Shown here: one piece after another, positions 8,050 to 16,533 of the stretch
Numbering within the stretch: position 1 is the first letter of the stretch
Layout: each line of letters opens with the position of its first letter
From: Rikenella sp031549665
Lineage (GTDB): Bacteria; Bacteroidota; Bacteroidia; Bacteroidales; Rikenellaceae
Direction: 5' to 3'
Length of the DNA: 64,000 bases
Assembly: GCA_031549665.1 (NCBI GenBank)
Contig: JAVBPJ010000006.1
Span: 35,141 to 99,140 of the forward strand
Made by a program: the position numbers and the translations under genes
Notes under the pieces: model-generated
What the model was told of the DNA's origin: nothing
The model's database searches: none
Seen by the model: the letters and a program-made list of their open reading frames with translations, nothing else

Positions 8050-8898
8050 CTATTGTTCGTCAATGATTTTACGGATGGTGTTGGCCTTGCCGATGGCCTG
8101 GGCCAGGCCGTCGCCGTCGTCTTTCTCGATCAGGCGGCGCAGGATTTGGAGCTGGTGGATATGCTCCCTAAGAACGTCCAACACGTTGTATTTGTTTTTC
8201 AACAGGATGGGAACCCACATCGCGGCCGAACTCTTGGCCAGCCGGACGGTGCTTTCGAACCCCCCGCCGGCCAGGTCGAAGATGGCCTCCTCTTCGCGCT
8301 CTTTCTCCAGCACGGTCAGGGCCAGGGCGACCGAGGTGATGTGCGAAATGTGGCTGACGTAGGCGGCGTGCAGGTCGTGTTCCTCGGGATTCATGTAGAT
8401 GATCGACATGCCCAGGCGGCGGTAGATCGCCTCCACATCCATCACGGCCTGCGGATCGCTCAGCTCTTGCTGGCAGATTACCACGGTGCGGCCGGCGAAA
8501 GCGCCGTGGACGGCGGCTTCGGGGCCTGAGTATTCGGTTCCCCACATGGGGTGGGTGGCTACGAAACGTGGGCGGGCAGGGTGTTTGGCGATCACCTCGC
8601 AAAGTTCCTCCTTGGTCGACCCCAGGTCGATGACCGTTTGGTGCGGCCCGATGTGGTTCAGCACCTTGACGGCCAGCAGGGGGGTGGCGTCGACCGGAAC
8701 GGCCAGCACCACCAGGTCGGCCTCGGCCAGGGCCTCTTCCAGCGGAAGTATCTGGTCGACCAGCCCCAGTTCGAGGGCTTTGGAGGCGTTGCGGGGGTTG
8801 TTGTCTACTCCGATCAGGCGGTCGGCCAGCCGCCGGTCGCGCAGGGCGAGGGCGAGCGAGCCGCCCATCAGGCCCAGTCCGACAATGGTTGCTTTCAT
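8050..8898 (-). CDS. tyrA: Prephenate dehydrogenase
   Basis: Converts prephenate to 4-hydroxyphenylpyruvate with NAD(P)+, the tyrosine branch. The N-terminus has a Rossmann fold (MKATIVGLGLMGGSLALAL), and the family's catalytic region is present (DLGSTKEEL, FVATHPMWGTEYSGPEAA, HDLHAAYVSHISHITSVAL). The length of 282 aa is normal for a stand-alone TyrA. The frame is open far upstream, but the ATG at 8898 is the start: it begins exactly at the Rossmann strand and overlaps the aminotransferase stop by four bases (ATGA), which suggests translational coupling. It lies third in the aromatic operon. Confidence 0.96.
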   Translation of the reverse strand: MKATIVGLGLMGGSLALALRDRRLADRLIGVDNNPRNASKALELGLVDQILPLEEALAEADLVVLAVPVDATPLLAVKVLNHIGPHQTVIDLGSTKEELCEVIAKHPARPRFVATHPMWGTEYSGPEAAVHGAFAGRTVVICQQELSDPQAVMDVEAIYRRLGMSIIYMNPEEHDLHAAYVSHISHITSVALALTVLEKEREEEAIFDLAGGGFESTVRLAKSSAAMWVPILLKNKYNVLDVLREHIHQLQILRRLIEKDDGDGLAQAIGKANTIRKIIDEQ

Positions 8899-10046
8899 AG
8901 GGAGAGTCGTTCGATGGTTTTTTGCAGGGTGGCCTCGTCGGCGCACAACGACACGCGGATGTAGCGGTCGCCGCCGTCGCCGAAAATGCCGCCGGGGGTT
9001 ACAAAGATGTGGCGTTCTTCCAGAATCCGGTCGATGAACTGGTAACAGTCGCTCGGTTCGGAATCGGGCAGGGCGCCCCACTCGAAGAGTCCCACCTGCC
9101 CGGGAGCCACGCGGCAACCGAGGGTTTCGAGGATGCGGGTGGCCAGGGCCTCGCGCCGGCGGTACAGGTCGTTGATGTAGGCGTACCACGTGTCGTCCAG
9201 ATCCAGCGCCACGGCGGCGGCCCGCTGCATGGGAATGAAGGGGGCGTTGTTCAGGTTGCTTTTGTAGCGGAGCGTGTCGGCCAAAATCGCGGGCGATCCC
9301 ACCAGCATGCCCATCCGCCATCCGGCCATGTTGTGGCTTTTACTGAGCGAATTGAGTTCGACGGCCACCTCGCGTGCGCCGGGCGTGGCCAGCAGGCTTT
9401 GGGGACGGTCGCTGCGCAAAAAGCTGTACGGGTTGTCGTGTACCAACAGGATGCCGTGCTTGCGGGCAAAGGCGACGAAGCGTTCGAAGGTGTCGGCGGC
9501 GGGCGGAGTGCCGGTGGGCATGTGGGGATAGTTGAGCAGCATCATCTTCACGCCGCTCAGGTCGCTGCGCTCCAGCGCTTCGAAATCGGGCATCCAGCCG
9601 TTCGCCTCGGTAAGCCGGTAATCGATGCAGACGCCTTCGGCCAGGGTAACGGCAGCGCGGTAGGCGGGGTAGCCGGGGTTGGGAATCAGCACCCGGTCGC
9701 CCGGGTTGAGGTAGGTTTGACACAGGTAGGAGAGTCCCTCTTTCGATCCGTACAGGGTGAGTACCTCGGTGGCGGGATCGAGCCGTACGCCGTACATGCG
9801 CTCGTACCACCGGGCGATGGCCTCCAACAGCGCGGCCTCGCCTTTGTACGAGGCGTAGCCGTGGGTGTTCCCCTGCAGGGCGGCGGCGTGGAGCGCCTCG
9901 ATCACGCTGGGGTGGGGCGGCTGGTCGGGACTGCCGATCCCGAGGTTGATCACGTCGGTCCCGGCGCGGCGCATGGCGTCGACCTGGGCCAGCTTTTTGG
10001 AGAAGTAGTATTCGCCTACTCCCTGAAGTCGTTTTGCTAATTCCAT
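8895..10046 (-). CDS. Pyridoxal-phosphate aminotransferase (class I/II), aromatic operon
   Basis: A fold-type I aminotransferase of 383 aa. Visible motifs are INLGIGSPDQPP, GYASYKGEAALLEAI, the tyrosine/asparagine region LLNYPHMPTGTPP, and the PLP-binding lysine in LNSLSKSHNMAGWRMG. The sequence resembles LL-diaminopimelate/aspartate-type aminotransferases, but its position between pheA and tyrA argues that it transaminates phenylpyruvate and 4-hydroxyphenylpyruvate (or prephenate). It starts four bases after pheA and overlaps tyrA by four bases. The exact substrate cannot be read from the sequence. Confidence 0.9.
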   Translation of the reverse strand: MELAKRLQGVGEYYFSKKLAQVDAMRRAGTDVINLGIGSPDQPPHPSVIEALHAAALQGNTHGYASYKGEAALLEAIARWYERMYGVRLDPATEVLTLYGSKEGLSYLCQTYLNPGDRVLIPNPGYPAYRAAVTLAEGVCIDYRLTEANGWMPDFEALERSDLSGVKMMLLNYPHMPTGTPPAADTFERFVAFARKHGILLVHDNPYSFLRSDRPQSLLATPGAREVAVELNSLSKSHNMAGWRMGMLVGSPAILADTLRYKSNLNNAPFIPMQRAAAVALDLDDTWYAYINDLYRRREALATRILETLGCRVAPGQVGLFEWGALPDSEPSDCYQFIDRILEERHIFVTPGGIFGDGGDRYIRVSLCADEATLQKTIERLSL

Positions 10047-10050
10047 GGGG

Positions 10051-10881
10051 TTACAGATGGATTCCTTTGGTGTATTCGCCGTAAACGGTCAGCCGTTCGC
10101 TCACCGAACTCATGTGAAGTACGGCTTCGCGGTATTCCCACACGTTCTGGAACTCCATGTCGAGGTAGAACAGGTAGCGGAACGGGTCGCTGGGAATGGG
10201 GTAGGACTGCAGTTTGGTCATGTTGATGTTGTAGCGCTCCATGGTTTTGAGTACGCCCACCAGCGATCCTTTGGTGTGGCTGACTTCGAAATAGAGCGAG
10301 GCTTTGTTGATCTGGTCGCGGTTTTCGTCCTCGGGGCAGTCTTCGCCGCGGCGGAGTACCACGAAACGGGTGTAGTTGTTGCGGATGGTGTTGATTTCGG
10401 GCGCGATGATTTCGAGGCCGAACAGGCGGGCGGGCAGCTCTCCGGCGATGGCGGCGGCGTGGCTCACGCACCCCTGCGCGATGTGGCTGGCCGAAAGGGC
10501 GGTGTCTTCGGTCTCGACCAGCCGCCACCCTTTGTCGTCGAGGTATTCGGCGCACTGAAGCAGGGCCATGGGGTGCGACCATACTTCGGTGATTTGGTCG
10601 AGGGTAACGCCCGGCAGCACCAGCAGGTGTTGTTTGATTTGCAGGTAGATCTCCCCGACAACCCGCAGCCGCGTGTTTTGCAGCAGCCCGTAGTTGGGCA
10701 GGATGCTTCCGGCGATCGAATTTTCGATGGCCATCAGGGCGGCGTCGGCCGCGCCGCTGTCGAGGGTCTGGGTAACTTTGCGGAAGGTGGCGCAGGGGAC
10801 AATCTCGATCCCGCTGCCGAAAACGCCTTCGGCGGCAATGTGGTGGAACGACCCTTCGTATCCTTGTATGGCGACTTTCAT
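10051..10881 (-). CDS. pheA: Prephenate dehydratase with ACT domain
   Basis: Converts prephenate to phenylpyruvate. The catalytic domain (residues 1-~180) contains YEGSFHHIAA, ALMAIENSIAGSI and the conserved TRF motif in NNYTRFVVL. The C-terminal ACT domain (from about residue 195, ASLYFEVSHTKGSLVGVL...) normally binds phenylalanine for feedback inhibition. There is no fused chorismate mutase; that activity is on the DAHP synthase at the far end of the operon. It is the first structural gene, and its ATG lies only 16 bases after the U-tract of the leader terminator. Expression should therefore depend on read-through of the attenuator. Confidence 0.96.
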   Translation of the reverse strand: MKVAIQGYEGSFHHIAAEGVFGSGIEIVPCATFRKVTQTLDSGAADAALMAIENSIAGSILPNYGLLQNTRLRVVGEIYLQIKQHLLVLPGVTLDQITEVWSHPMALLQCAEYLDDKGWRLVETEDTALSASHIAQGCVSHAAAIAGELPARLFGLEIIAPEINTIRNNYTRFVVLRRGEDCPEDENRDQINKASLYFEVSHTKGSLVGVLKTMERYNINMTKLQSYPIPSDPFRYLFYLDMEFQNVWEYREAVLHMSSVSERLTVYGEYTKGIHL

Positions 10882-10896
10882 GGCGAGGTTTTACAC

Positions 10897-10926
10897 AAAA
10901 AAACCGACTCGGCGGGAGTCGGTTTT
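10897..10926 (-). terminator. Attenuator terminator in the pheA leader
   Basis: On the minus strand AAAACCGACTC (10926-10916) pairs perfectly with GAGTCGGTTTT (10910-10900) around CCGCC, and seven U residues follow (10903-10897). It sits between the leader peptide and pheA rather than at an operon end, as expected for an attenuator. Confidence 0.92.
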
Positions 10927-10973
10927 CGGGGTATGGTTGTTTTTACACGGGACTACACGAAAAGACCGACTTC
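10916..10973 (-). promoter_or_regulatory. Antiterminator pairing region of the pheA attenuator
   Basis: The minus-strand segment GTCGGTCTTTTCG (10970-10958, inside the last codons of the leader peptide) is complementary, apart from one extra base, to CGAAAACCGAC (10928-10918). The latter is the 5' arm of the terminator. The two pairings exclude each other. A ribosome stalled on the aromatic codons at 11009-10983 would leave the upstream segment more exposed, while one reaching the stop at 10953 would cover it. The pairing was judged by eye and no folding energy was computed. Confidence 0.8.
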
Positions 10974-11045
10974 TGTCCGGAGGAAGAAGTAATAAAAGGG
11001 CGAATAGAAACCCTCGTTCAAAACGGCGTGAGGCTTCGGATTCAT
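10953..11045 (-). CDS. Phe/Tyr-rich leader peptide of the pheA operon
   Basis: A 30-codon reading frame in the pheA leader. It encodes a peptide whose residues 13-21 read FYSPFYYFF: seven of nine codons are Phe or Tyr. The ATG at 11045 lies about 37 bases after the -7 element at 11082-11089. A second in-frame ATG at 11075 lies about where transcription should begin and is unlikely to be used. The stop codon is followed 27 bases later by the attenuator hairpin. By analogy with proteobacterial phe leaders, the peptide has no function except to sense charged tRNA-Phe and tRNA-Tyr through ribosome stalling. Confidence 0.85.
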   Translation of the reverse strand: MNPKPHAVLNEGFYSPFYYFFLRTEVGLFV

Positions 11046-11081
11046 CCTTTGGTCTGTAGGTGTGCTCGATTTCATCTTAGG

Positions 11082-11089
11082 CAAAGATA
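11082..11089 (-). promoter_or_regulatory. -7 promoter element of the pheA operon
   Basis: The minus strand reads TATCTTTG, an exact TAnnTTTG match, in the gap between the lytic transglycosylase gene and the leader peptide. No good -33 TTTG is visible at the expected 19-21 bases upstream. Confidence 0.75.
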
Positions 11090-11125
11090 CGTTTTTTTCC
11101 GGAGTTGGTACCCGTCCCGGCAAAT

Positions 11126-11797
11126 TTAGACGTATTTTTCGCAATAGCGGAGGTATTGTTTCATTACGTTGTCGACAAAGGCGACGGTTTCGCGGCCGCT
11201 GAAGGCGCCGCAACGCACGGCCTCGTCGTCGACCCAGCGGTCGCTGCCTTTGGTCAGGACGTATTCGCGCAGCGCTTCCCACGAATTGTGGTTCACGCCG
11301 TGTTTGGCGGCCAGGCGCCGGGCGTCCATCACGTGGCCGATGCCGCCGTTGTAGCAGGCGAGCAGGATTTTCATCCGGTCGTGCTGCGGGGTGTCGGGGC
11401 CGAACCGCAGCATCGACTCGATGCGCTTGAGCAGCAGCACGCCCACAAGGATGTTGTCGTGCGGGTCGGTCATTTGTTCGGGGGCGTATCCGAAGGTGCG
11501 GGCCACCTGGCCGCGTATCTGCATCAGGCCCATCGCGCCGCGGGACGATTGGGCCGTGGGCGAGAACCGGGACTCCTGATAGGCGATGGCGGCGATCCAG
11601 CGCCAATCAACGCCCTGGGTCGATCCGATCTGGCGCATCAGGGGGTCGTACTTCGAGATCCCCTCCCGGCCGGCTTCGATCTGCTCCAGGGTGGGGAGGC
11701 CCTTAGATTCCCGTGTCGTGCGCGAACACCCGATCAGCAACAGGTCGAGGCCGATCAGCAGGACGAATCCGAACAGGCAACATTTGGTTAGTTTCAC
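11126..11797 (-). CDS. Lytic transglycosylase, SLT domain, lipoprotein (MltF-like)
   Basis: A 223-aa lipoprotein predicted to cleave peptidoglycan glycan strands, forming 1,6-anhydro ends. The signal segment LLLIGC places the lipid Cys near residue 24. The SLT domain follows: IAAIAYQESRFSPTAQSSRGAMGLMQI contains the catalytic Glu in the YQES motif and the GLMQI motif. Later come NILVGVLLL and LACYNGGIGHV, typical of MltF/MltC-like enzymes. The frame extends much further upstream, but that part overlaps the porin gene. The GTG at 11797 starts directly before the signal peptide and 18 bases after the porin stop, so it is preferred. The N-terminal periplasmic binding domain of full MltF is absent. 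Confidence 0.88.
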   Translation of the reverse strand: MKLTKCCLFGFVLLIGLDLLLIGCSRTTRESKGLPTLEQIEAGREGISKYDPLMRQIGSTQGVDWRWIAAIAYQESRFSPTAQSSRGAMGLMQIRGQVARTFGYAPEQMTDPHDNILVGVLLLKRIESMLRFGPDTPQHDRMKILLACYNGGIGHVMDARRLAAKHGVNHNSWEALREYVLTKGSDRWVDDEAVRCGAFSGRETVAFVDNVMKQYLRYCEKYV

Positions 11798-11814
11798 GTT
11801 CTTCGCTTTTAGGG

Positions 11815-13911
11815 TTAATCGTAAAAGGCCCACGAGATGCTGGCCTTCAGCATCGTGCGGTTTTGGGGGTAGTCCACTACGGTGAAGTAGTTGCCGGGAC
11901 CGAACAGGGCCGGGCCTATGTTTTGTCCTTTGACGAGCATCCGCAACCGTTTCCACTTGGCCGAAACAAAGGGATCGATGTAGGGATATTCGCCCAACTG
12001 GACGCTGGTTTGGTTGTAGAACTGGCCCACGGCGGGGTCGTAGCCGAAGGCGTAGTAGCGGGTTTGGTAGCGGCCGTCCACGCCGATCTGGATGGAGAGG
12101 ACCTCGGGCACGGCTTCGACCTGGAAGTAGTAGGAGAGGAACGCCGAACCCATCGGAACGGGGGCCACGTCGTTGTTCGAACTCCATTGCAGCAGGATGC
12201 GGTGGTTCAGGTGGAAGCCGCCCAGGGTGAAGTCTTTCCGCAGGTAGCCCGACGCCACGCTCAGCGTGCCGGCGTATTGCTGGGGTTCGACCCAGGGACC
12301 GTAGTAGATCTTATTGTTGGCCACCTGGTAGTTGCCGCCGATCTCGAACCCGATGGAGGGGGCGTAGAAACGCACCCCGAACTGGGTGAAGTTCTCTTTG
12401 TCGAATTGGTTGATCCAGGCGTAGTGGTTCGAGAAGTAGGTCTGCTGCCAGTAGTCGGCCTCGCGCGAGACGATGCGCACGGTGCCTTCCAGGGTGAGCG
12501 GGTGTTTGCGCTCGCCGTTTTCCAGTTTTCGCCCCACAAAGGCGCTCAGGGACAATTTTCCGCCGACATCGAAGTCGCCGGCGCGGTAGCCGCTCATTCC
12601 GAGCTGCCCGTCGGCCTCCCAGCGGGCGTACTTGCTGACGGCTCCCGAGGCCATGCCGTACAGGTAAACGGAACTCAGCCCCTCGCTGCCGCCCTGGCCG
12701 TAATACTCGTTTTGGTAGTTTTGGGGTACAAAGTGGTAGTAGTTGTGCCGGGCGTAGCCGAATCCGCCGGTGAGCAGCCCCAGCACGCCGTTGCGGTTGT
12801 AGGGTTGCAGTTGGGCGAACAGGCGGACGTCCATGCGCGATTCGTGGATCGAGTCGTGGGTGTTGAGCGGGTCGATGTAGGCGTTTTCGTAGTAGTCGAA
12901 ATCCTCGCCTTGGTCGGTGTAGGTGCGCTTGTACGAGGTGTATTCGAACGAGTTGCCGAAAAAGATGGTGGGGATGCGTTCGATGGTCAGCTCGTCGGCG
13001 CGTGTGCGGCGCAACGGGAAGGCGTACGACTGGGTGAGGTAGTAGGTGTTGCCCTTGTACAGGTTGTGGGCGTTGGTGAGGTTGACGGGGATGTTGTCGG
13101 GCAGGTCGACCAGCGTGTCGGTTACGTCGGCCGGATCCTGCACCCCGCCGTTCTCGTCGATATCGCCCACGTTGTAGATGTATCCGGCGTGGACGGCGTA
13201 GCGCTTGCCGGTGTGGACGAAGTTGGCCGAAAAGTAGCGCGACAGCGCCCGCTGGTGCAGGTACATCCCCTTGGTTCCGTCGGCCCGGTAGTCGAGGTTG
13301 AAGCTGGTGGAGGGGGATATGTTTTGCGAAATCAGGCCGTGGAACTGGCTCTCTTCCTTCGACTTTTGTCCGCCGAAAAGTTGGTAGGTGATGTTGGTGT
13401 AGGGCGTGCGGGCGTTGTAGAACAGCACCTGCTCGGGGGTCATTTGGTAGGGCCTCCAGGATTGCACGAACGAAAAGTCGCGCGCCTCGGGCCGCAGGAA
13501 GTAGTGGTAGGGAATGGCGCTGCCGCCCAGGTTGCCGAGGCTGGCGCTCCCCACGTCGTTGCGGTCGAACACGTAGTCGGTTTGGAACCCGGCCAGCAGG
13601 GTGTCGACCGGCGTCAGGCGGATGTCGTTGTTGCGCAGCGACACGGTCCAGGCGAAGATGCGGCGGGCGCGGGTCGAGTCGTCGAAATAGAACGACTCGA
13701 GGGGTTTCTTCGGCCGTTTTTCCTTGACCACGGTGTCGCGTTCGGGTTCGCCCGGAAGCTGGCCGTAGGCGGACGTGGCGCTGTTGTCGTAGGGGAAACG
13801 GGTTCCCGTATAGTTACTGGGGTAGCGGTTTTGCGCGGCCCCGACGAGGGGTGCGGCAAACAGACAAAAGATGGCTGTCCTGAATAGGTATTTGGTTTGT
13901 GATCGGCCCAT
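11815..13911 (-). CDS. Putative outer membrane porin (Porin_10-type beta-barrel)
   Basis: A 698-aa outer membrane protein with an N-terminal signal peptide (FRTAIFCLFAAPLVGAAQ) and alternating aromatic/polar beta strands to the end, closing with ASISWAFYD, a barrel-type C-terminus. Family traits are PLESFYFDDSTRARRIFAWTV near the N-terminus, FYNARTPYTNITYQLFGGQKSKEESQFHG and QRALSRYFSANF. These match the putative porin family of Bacteroidota (Pfam Porin_10), whose substrates are unknown. It starts 41 bases after a perfect TAnnTTTG box, and the lytic transglycosylase gene follows 17 bases downstream, so the two are likely co-transcribed. Confidence 0.85.
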   Translation of the reverse strand: MGRSQTKYLFRTAIFCLFAAPLVGAAQNRYPSNYTGTRFPYDNSATSAYGQLPGEPERDTVVKEKRPKKPLESFYFDDSTRARRIFAWTVSLRNNDIRLTPVDTLLAGFQTDYVFDRNDVGSASLGNLGGSAIPYHYFLRPEARDFSFVQSWRPYQMTPEQVLFYNARTPYTNITYQLFGGQKSKEESQFHGLISQNISPSTSFNLDYRADGTKGMYLHQRALSRYFSANFVHTGKRYAVHAGYIYNVGDIDENGGVQDPADVTDTLVDLPDNIPVNLTNAHNLYKGNTYYLTQSYAFPLRRTRADELTIERIPTIFFGNSFEYTSYKRTYTDQGEDFDYYENAYIDPLNTHDSIHESRMDVRLFAQLQPYNRNGVLGLLTGGFGYARHNYYHFVPQNYQNEYYGQGGSEGLSSVYLYGMASGAVSKYARWEADGQLGMSGYRAGDFDVGGKLSLSAFVGRKLENGERKHPLTLEGTVRIVSREADYWQQTYFSNHYAWINQFDKENFTQFGVRFYAPSIGFEIGGNYQVANNKIYYGPWVEPQQYAGTLSVASGYLRKDFTLGGFHLNHRILLQWSSNNDVAPVPMGSAFLSYYFQVEAVPEVLSIQIGVDGRYQTRYYAFGYDPAVGQFYNQTSVQLGEYPYIDPFVSAKWKRLRMLVKGQNIGPALFGPGNYFTVVDYPQNRTMLKASISWAFYD

Positions 13912-13944
13912 ACGCGCCCTCGTTCAATCCCTAAAAAGACGGGG

Positions 13945-13952
13945 CAAAGGTA
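13945..13952 (-). promoter_or_regulatory. -7 promoter element of the porin gene
   Basis: The minus strand reads TACCTTTG, an exact consensus match, 33 bases before the start codon. Confidence 0.75.
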
Positions 13953-14043
13953 CGCTTTTTCCGCCAAGGTGTCCGGATCGGGCTGCTTTTTTATGCACAA
14001 TCGCAGGCCAATCTATTAACAATCGGGCGGTTAGTTCGCCTCC

Positions 14044-14760
14044 TTACCTTTGGGCGGGACGGTTGCAGAACACTTTTTGCCCCAGCGAAAAGAGGATGTA
14101 GGCGGGAATGATGGCCACGGCGGCGGCTTTTCCCAAAAGGAGCAGGCAGGCCGCGCCGAAGAGCAGGAACAGGTAGCGCAGCTTGTTCTCGGCCCATCCG
14201 AATCGTTTGAATTTGAGCGAGAACATGGGGATTTCGCTCACCAGCAGGAAGCAGAAAACGGCGGCCAGCGCGGGAACCACCCACGCGGCGGGAGTGGCGC
14301 CCGTCAGGTCGAAAAAGGCGGGAAGCGATACGAAAAAGAGGGCGCAGGCGGGGGTCGGCAGCCCGAGGAACGATTCGCTTTGGCGGGTGTCGATGTTGAA
14401 CTTGGCCAGCCGCAACACCGAGAAAACGGCCAGCAGCACCCCGGCTCCCACGGCGACGAACGCCGGCGCGCCGCCCTGGCCGAGGATCATTGAAACGACC
14501 GCCATGGCGGGGGCGACCCCGAAACTGACGGCATCGGCCAGCGAATCGAGCTCTTTGCCCATCGGCGAATAGGCGCCGAGCAGGCGGGCGGCCATCCCGT
14601 CCGAAAAGTCGAACAGGGCGGCGGCGATCACCAGCCAAAATCCCCACTCCCACTCCAGGGGGAACGCCGCCCGGCCGGTAAAAATCAGCACGGCGAAAAA
14701 TCCGCAGGCTAAATTGCAACATGTGAGTGCGTTGGGAATGTGTCTCAGGATGGATTTCAT
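14044..14760 (-). CDS. pssA: CDP-diacylglycerol-serine O-phosphatidyltransferase
   Basis: A membrane enzyme making phosphatidylserine from CDP-diacylglycerol and L-serine, the first step to phosphatidylethanolamine. The CDP-alcohol phosphotransferase signature DGxxAR(8)Gx3Dx3D is complete (DGMAAR at 54-59, Asp72 and Asp76). About seven hydrophobic helices follow, and the length of 238 aa is normal for the Gram-positive-type integral PssA. The reading frame is open further upstream, but the ATG at 14760 gives the conserved start MKSILRHIPNALTCCNL and lies 32 bases after a consensus -7 element. It is divergent from guaB. Confidence 0.94.
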   Translation of the reverse strand: MKSILRHIPNALTCCNLACGFFAVLIFTGRAAFPLEWEWGFWLVIAAALFDFSDGMAARLLGAYSPMGKELDSLADAVSFGVAPAMAVVSMILGQGGAPAFVAVGAGVLLAVFSVLRLAKFNIDTRQSESFLGLPTPACALFFVSLPAFFDLTGATPAAWVVPALAAVFCFLLVSEIPMFSLKFKRFGWAENKLRYLFLLFGAACLLLLGKAAAVAIIPAYILFSLGQKVFCNRPAQR

Positions 14761-14792
14761 GGCGAAAAGGGTGTTGGGACGAAAATGCGAAA

Positions 14793-14800
14793 CAAAGGTA
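14793..14800 (-). promoter_or_regulatory. -7 promoter element of pssA
   Basis: The minus strand reads TACCTTTG, an exact TAnnTTTG match, upstream of the pssA ATG. Confidence 0.75.
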
Positions 14801-14881
14801 ATGTTTTCTTCGGAAACGCCGCTCCGGCTGCTGAACGCCCGCCCGTTGGCCCGTACTGTGCGGGGAAATGGACGGAGCATG

Positions 14882-14912
14882 TTTGATCTTCGGCGAAAAA
14901 GCGTTACCTTTG
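14882..14912 (+). promoter_or_regulatory. guaB promoter (-33 and -7)
   Basis: TTTG at 14882-14885 and TACCTTTG at 14905-14912 are separated by 19 bases. This is the textbook spacing for the Bacteroidota primary sigma factor. The ATG follows 26 bases later. Confidence 0.88.
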
Positions 14913-14938
14913 CCAAAATCTGCTAACTCCACTGTACT

Positions 14939-16411
14939 ATGTCGTTCCTCGATGATAAAGTAGTAGCCGAAGGCCTTACCTTCGATGACGTACTGCTGGT
15001 TCCCGCCTATTCCGAAGTGTTGCCCCGCGATGTGTCGATCGCCTCGCGTTTTTCGCGCAACGTACCCATCAACACGCCGATCGTTTCGGCGGCCATGGAC
15101 ACGGTAACCGAGGCCGACCTGGCCATTGCCATCGCCCGTTCGGGCGGCATCGGGGTGATCCACAAAAACATGTCGATCGAACAGCAGGCCCATCAGGTGC
15201 GCAAGGTGAAAAGGGCCGAAAACGGCATGATCTACGATCCCATCGTCATCGGACCCGACAATTCGGTGGGCGAGGCGGTGAGCCTGATGCGCGAAAACAA
15301 GATCGGCGGCATCCCGGTGATCGACGACGACAGAAAGCTGATCGGCATTGTGACCAACCGCGACCTGCGCTTCCAAACCGATAACTCGCGCCTGATCCGC
15401 GAGGTGATGACCAGCGAAAACCTTGTTACCACGCAAAATCCCGACCTCAACGAGGCCGCCAAAATACTCCTCGAGAACAAGATCGAGAAACTGCCCGTGG
15501 TGGACGGCAGCGGACACCTCGTAGGATTGTTGACTTACAAGGATATTACCAAAGTAAAGGACAACCCCAATGCGGCTAAGGACGCCAAAGGCCGCCTGCG
15601 GGTAGCCGCCGGTGTGGGCGTTACGCACGACACGATGGAACGGGTCGAGGCGCTCTACAAATCGGGGGTCGACGCCATTGTGATCGACACGGCGCACGGC
15701 CATTCGCGCGGGGTGGTCGAAAAACTCAAGGAGGTGAAAGCCAAATACCCCGACCTCGACGTGGTGGTGGGCAACGTGGGTACGGGCGATGCGGCCAAAA
15801 TGCTGGCCGACGCGGGCGCCGACGGCGTGAAAGTGGGCATCGGCCCGGGGTCGATCTGCACCACGCGCATCATTGCCGGTATCGGCGTGCCGCAACTGCA
15901 CGCCATTTACGACGTGGCCAAAGCCTTGCGGGGAACCGGCGTGCCGATCATCGCCGACGGCGGGATCCGCTATTCGGGCGACATTGTCAAGGCGCTTGCC
16001 GCCGGAGCCGACTGCATCATGGCGGGGTCGATGTTCGCGGGGGTCGAGGAATCGCCCGGCGAAACGATCATCTACAACGGCCGCAAGTTCAAGTCGTACC
16101 GCGGCATGGGTTCGCTCGAAGCGATGCAGAAGGGGTCGAAAGACCGCTATTTCCAGGACGTGGAGGACGACATCAAAAAGCTGGTTCCGGAAGGAATCGC
16201 CGCCCGGGTTCCGTACAAGGGAAGCCTGTCGGAGGTGATTTACCAAATGCTGGGCGGCCTGCGCGCCGGCATGGGCTACTGCGGCGCCGCGAATATCGAG
16301 GCGCTCAAAAAGGCGCGCTTCATCCGCATCACCGGCAGCGGCATGCAGGAAAGCCACCCGCACGACGTTACCATCACCCGCGAAGCCCCCAACTACAGCC
16401 GCCAGGACTAA
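14939..16411 (+). CDS. guaB: Inosine-5'-monophosphate dehydrogenase
   Basis: Oxidises IMP to XMP with NAD+, the committed step of guanine nucleotide synthesis. The protein is full length (490 aa): the TIM barrel begins with LTFDDVLLVPAYSEVLP, a pair of CBS domains spans about residues 95-210, and the catalytic Cys307 lies in GPGSICTTRI. The flap segment and KGSLSEVIYQMLGGLRAGMGYCGA complete the enzyme. The gene stands alone under a well-formed promoter and is followed by a long hairpin, so it is probably monocistronic. No guanine riboswitch is visible in the short leader. Confidence 0.98.
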   Translation: MSFLDDKVVAEGLTFDDVLLVPAYSEVLPRDVSIASRFSRNVPINTPIVSAAMDTVTEADLAIAIARSGGIGVIHKNMSIEQQAHQVRKVKRAENGMIYDPIVIGPDNSVGEAVSLMRENKIGGIPVIDDDRKLIGIVTNRDLRFQTDNSRLIREVMTSENLVTTQNPDLNEAAKILLENKIEKLPVVDGSGHLVGLLTYKDITKVKDNPNAAKDAKGRLRVAAGVGVTHDTMERVEALYKSGVDAIVIDTAHGHSRGVVEKLKEVKAKYPDLDVVVGNVGTGDAAKMLADAGADGVKVGIGPGSICTTRIIAGIGVPQLHAIYDVAKALRGTGVPIIADGGIRYSGDIVKALAAGADCIMAGSMFAGVEESPGETIIYNGRKFKSYRGMGSLEAMQKGSKDRYFQDVEDDIKKLVPEGIAARVPYKGSLSEVIYQMLGGLRAGMGYCGAANIEALKKARFIRITGSGMQESHPHDVTITREAPNYSRQD

Positions 16412-16444
16412 GCGGAGGGCCGCAGGGCGCTTTCATTCGTAAGG

Positions 16445-16481
16445 AAGCGGCCAGGAAAGTCTCAAACTTTCCTGGCCGCTT
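16445..16481. terminator. Long hairpin between guaB and the CPBP gene
   Basis: A perfect 16-bp stem (16445-16460 with 16466-16481, starting AAGCGGCCAG) closes a CTCAA loop. It lies between convergent genes. The flanking T runs are short on both strands, but stem length and position argue for a two-way terminator. Confidence 0.75.
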
Positions 16482-16533
16482 TGCGTTTGGGGCGCGTTGT
16501 CGAAAGGGAATCCTTTCGGAGCCGTATCGACCG

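Noticed and set aside
11713..13887. A 724-codon plus-strand frame opposite the porin
   Set aside because: The minus-strand porin has signal peptide, promoter and barrel ending. The plus-strand product is Val/Gly-rich without any motif.
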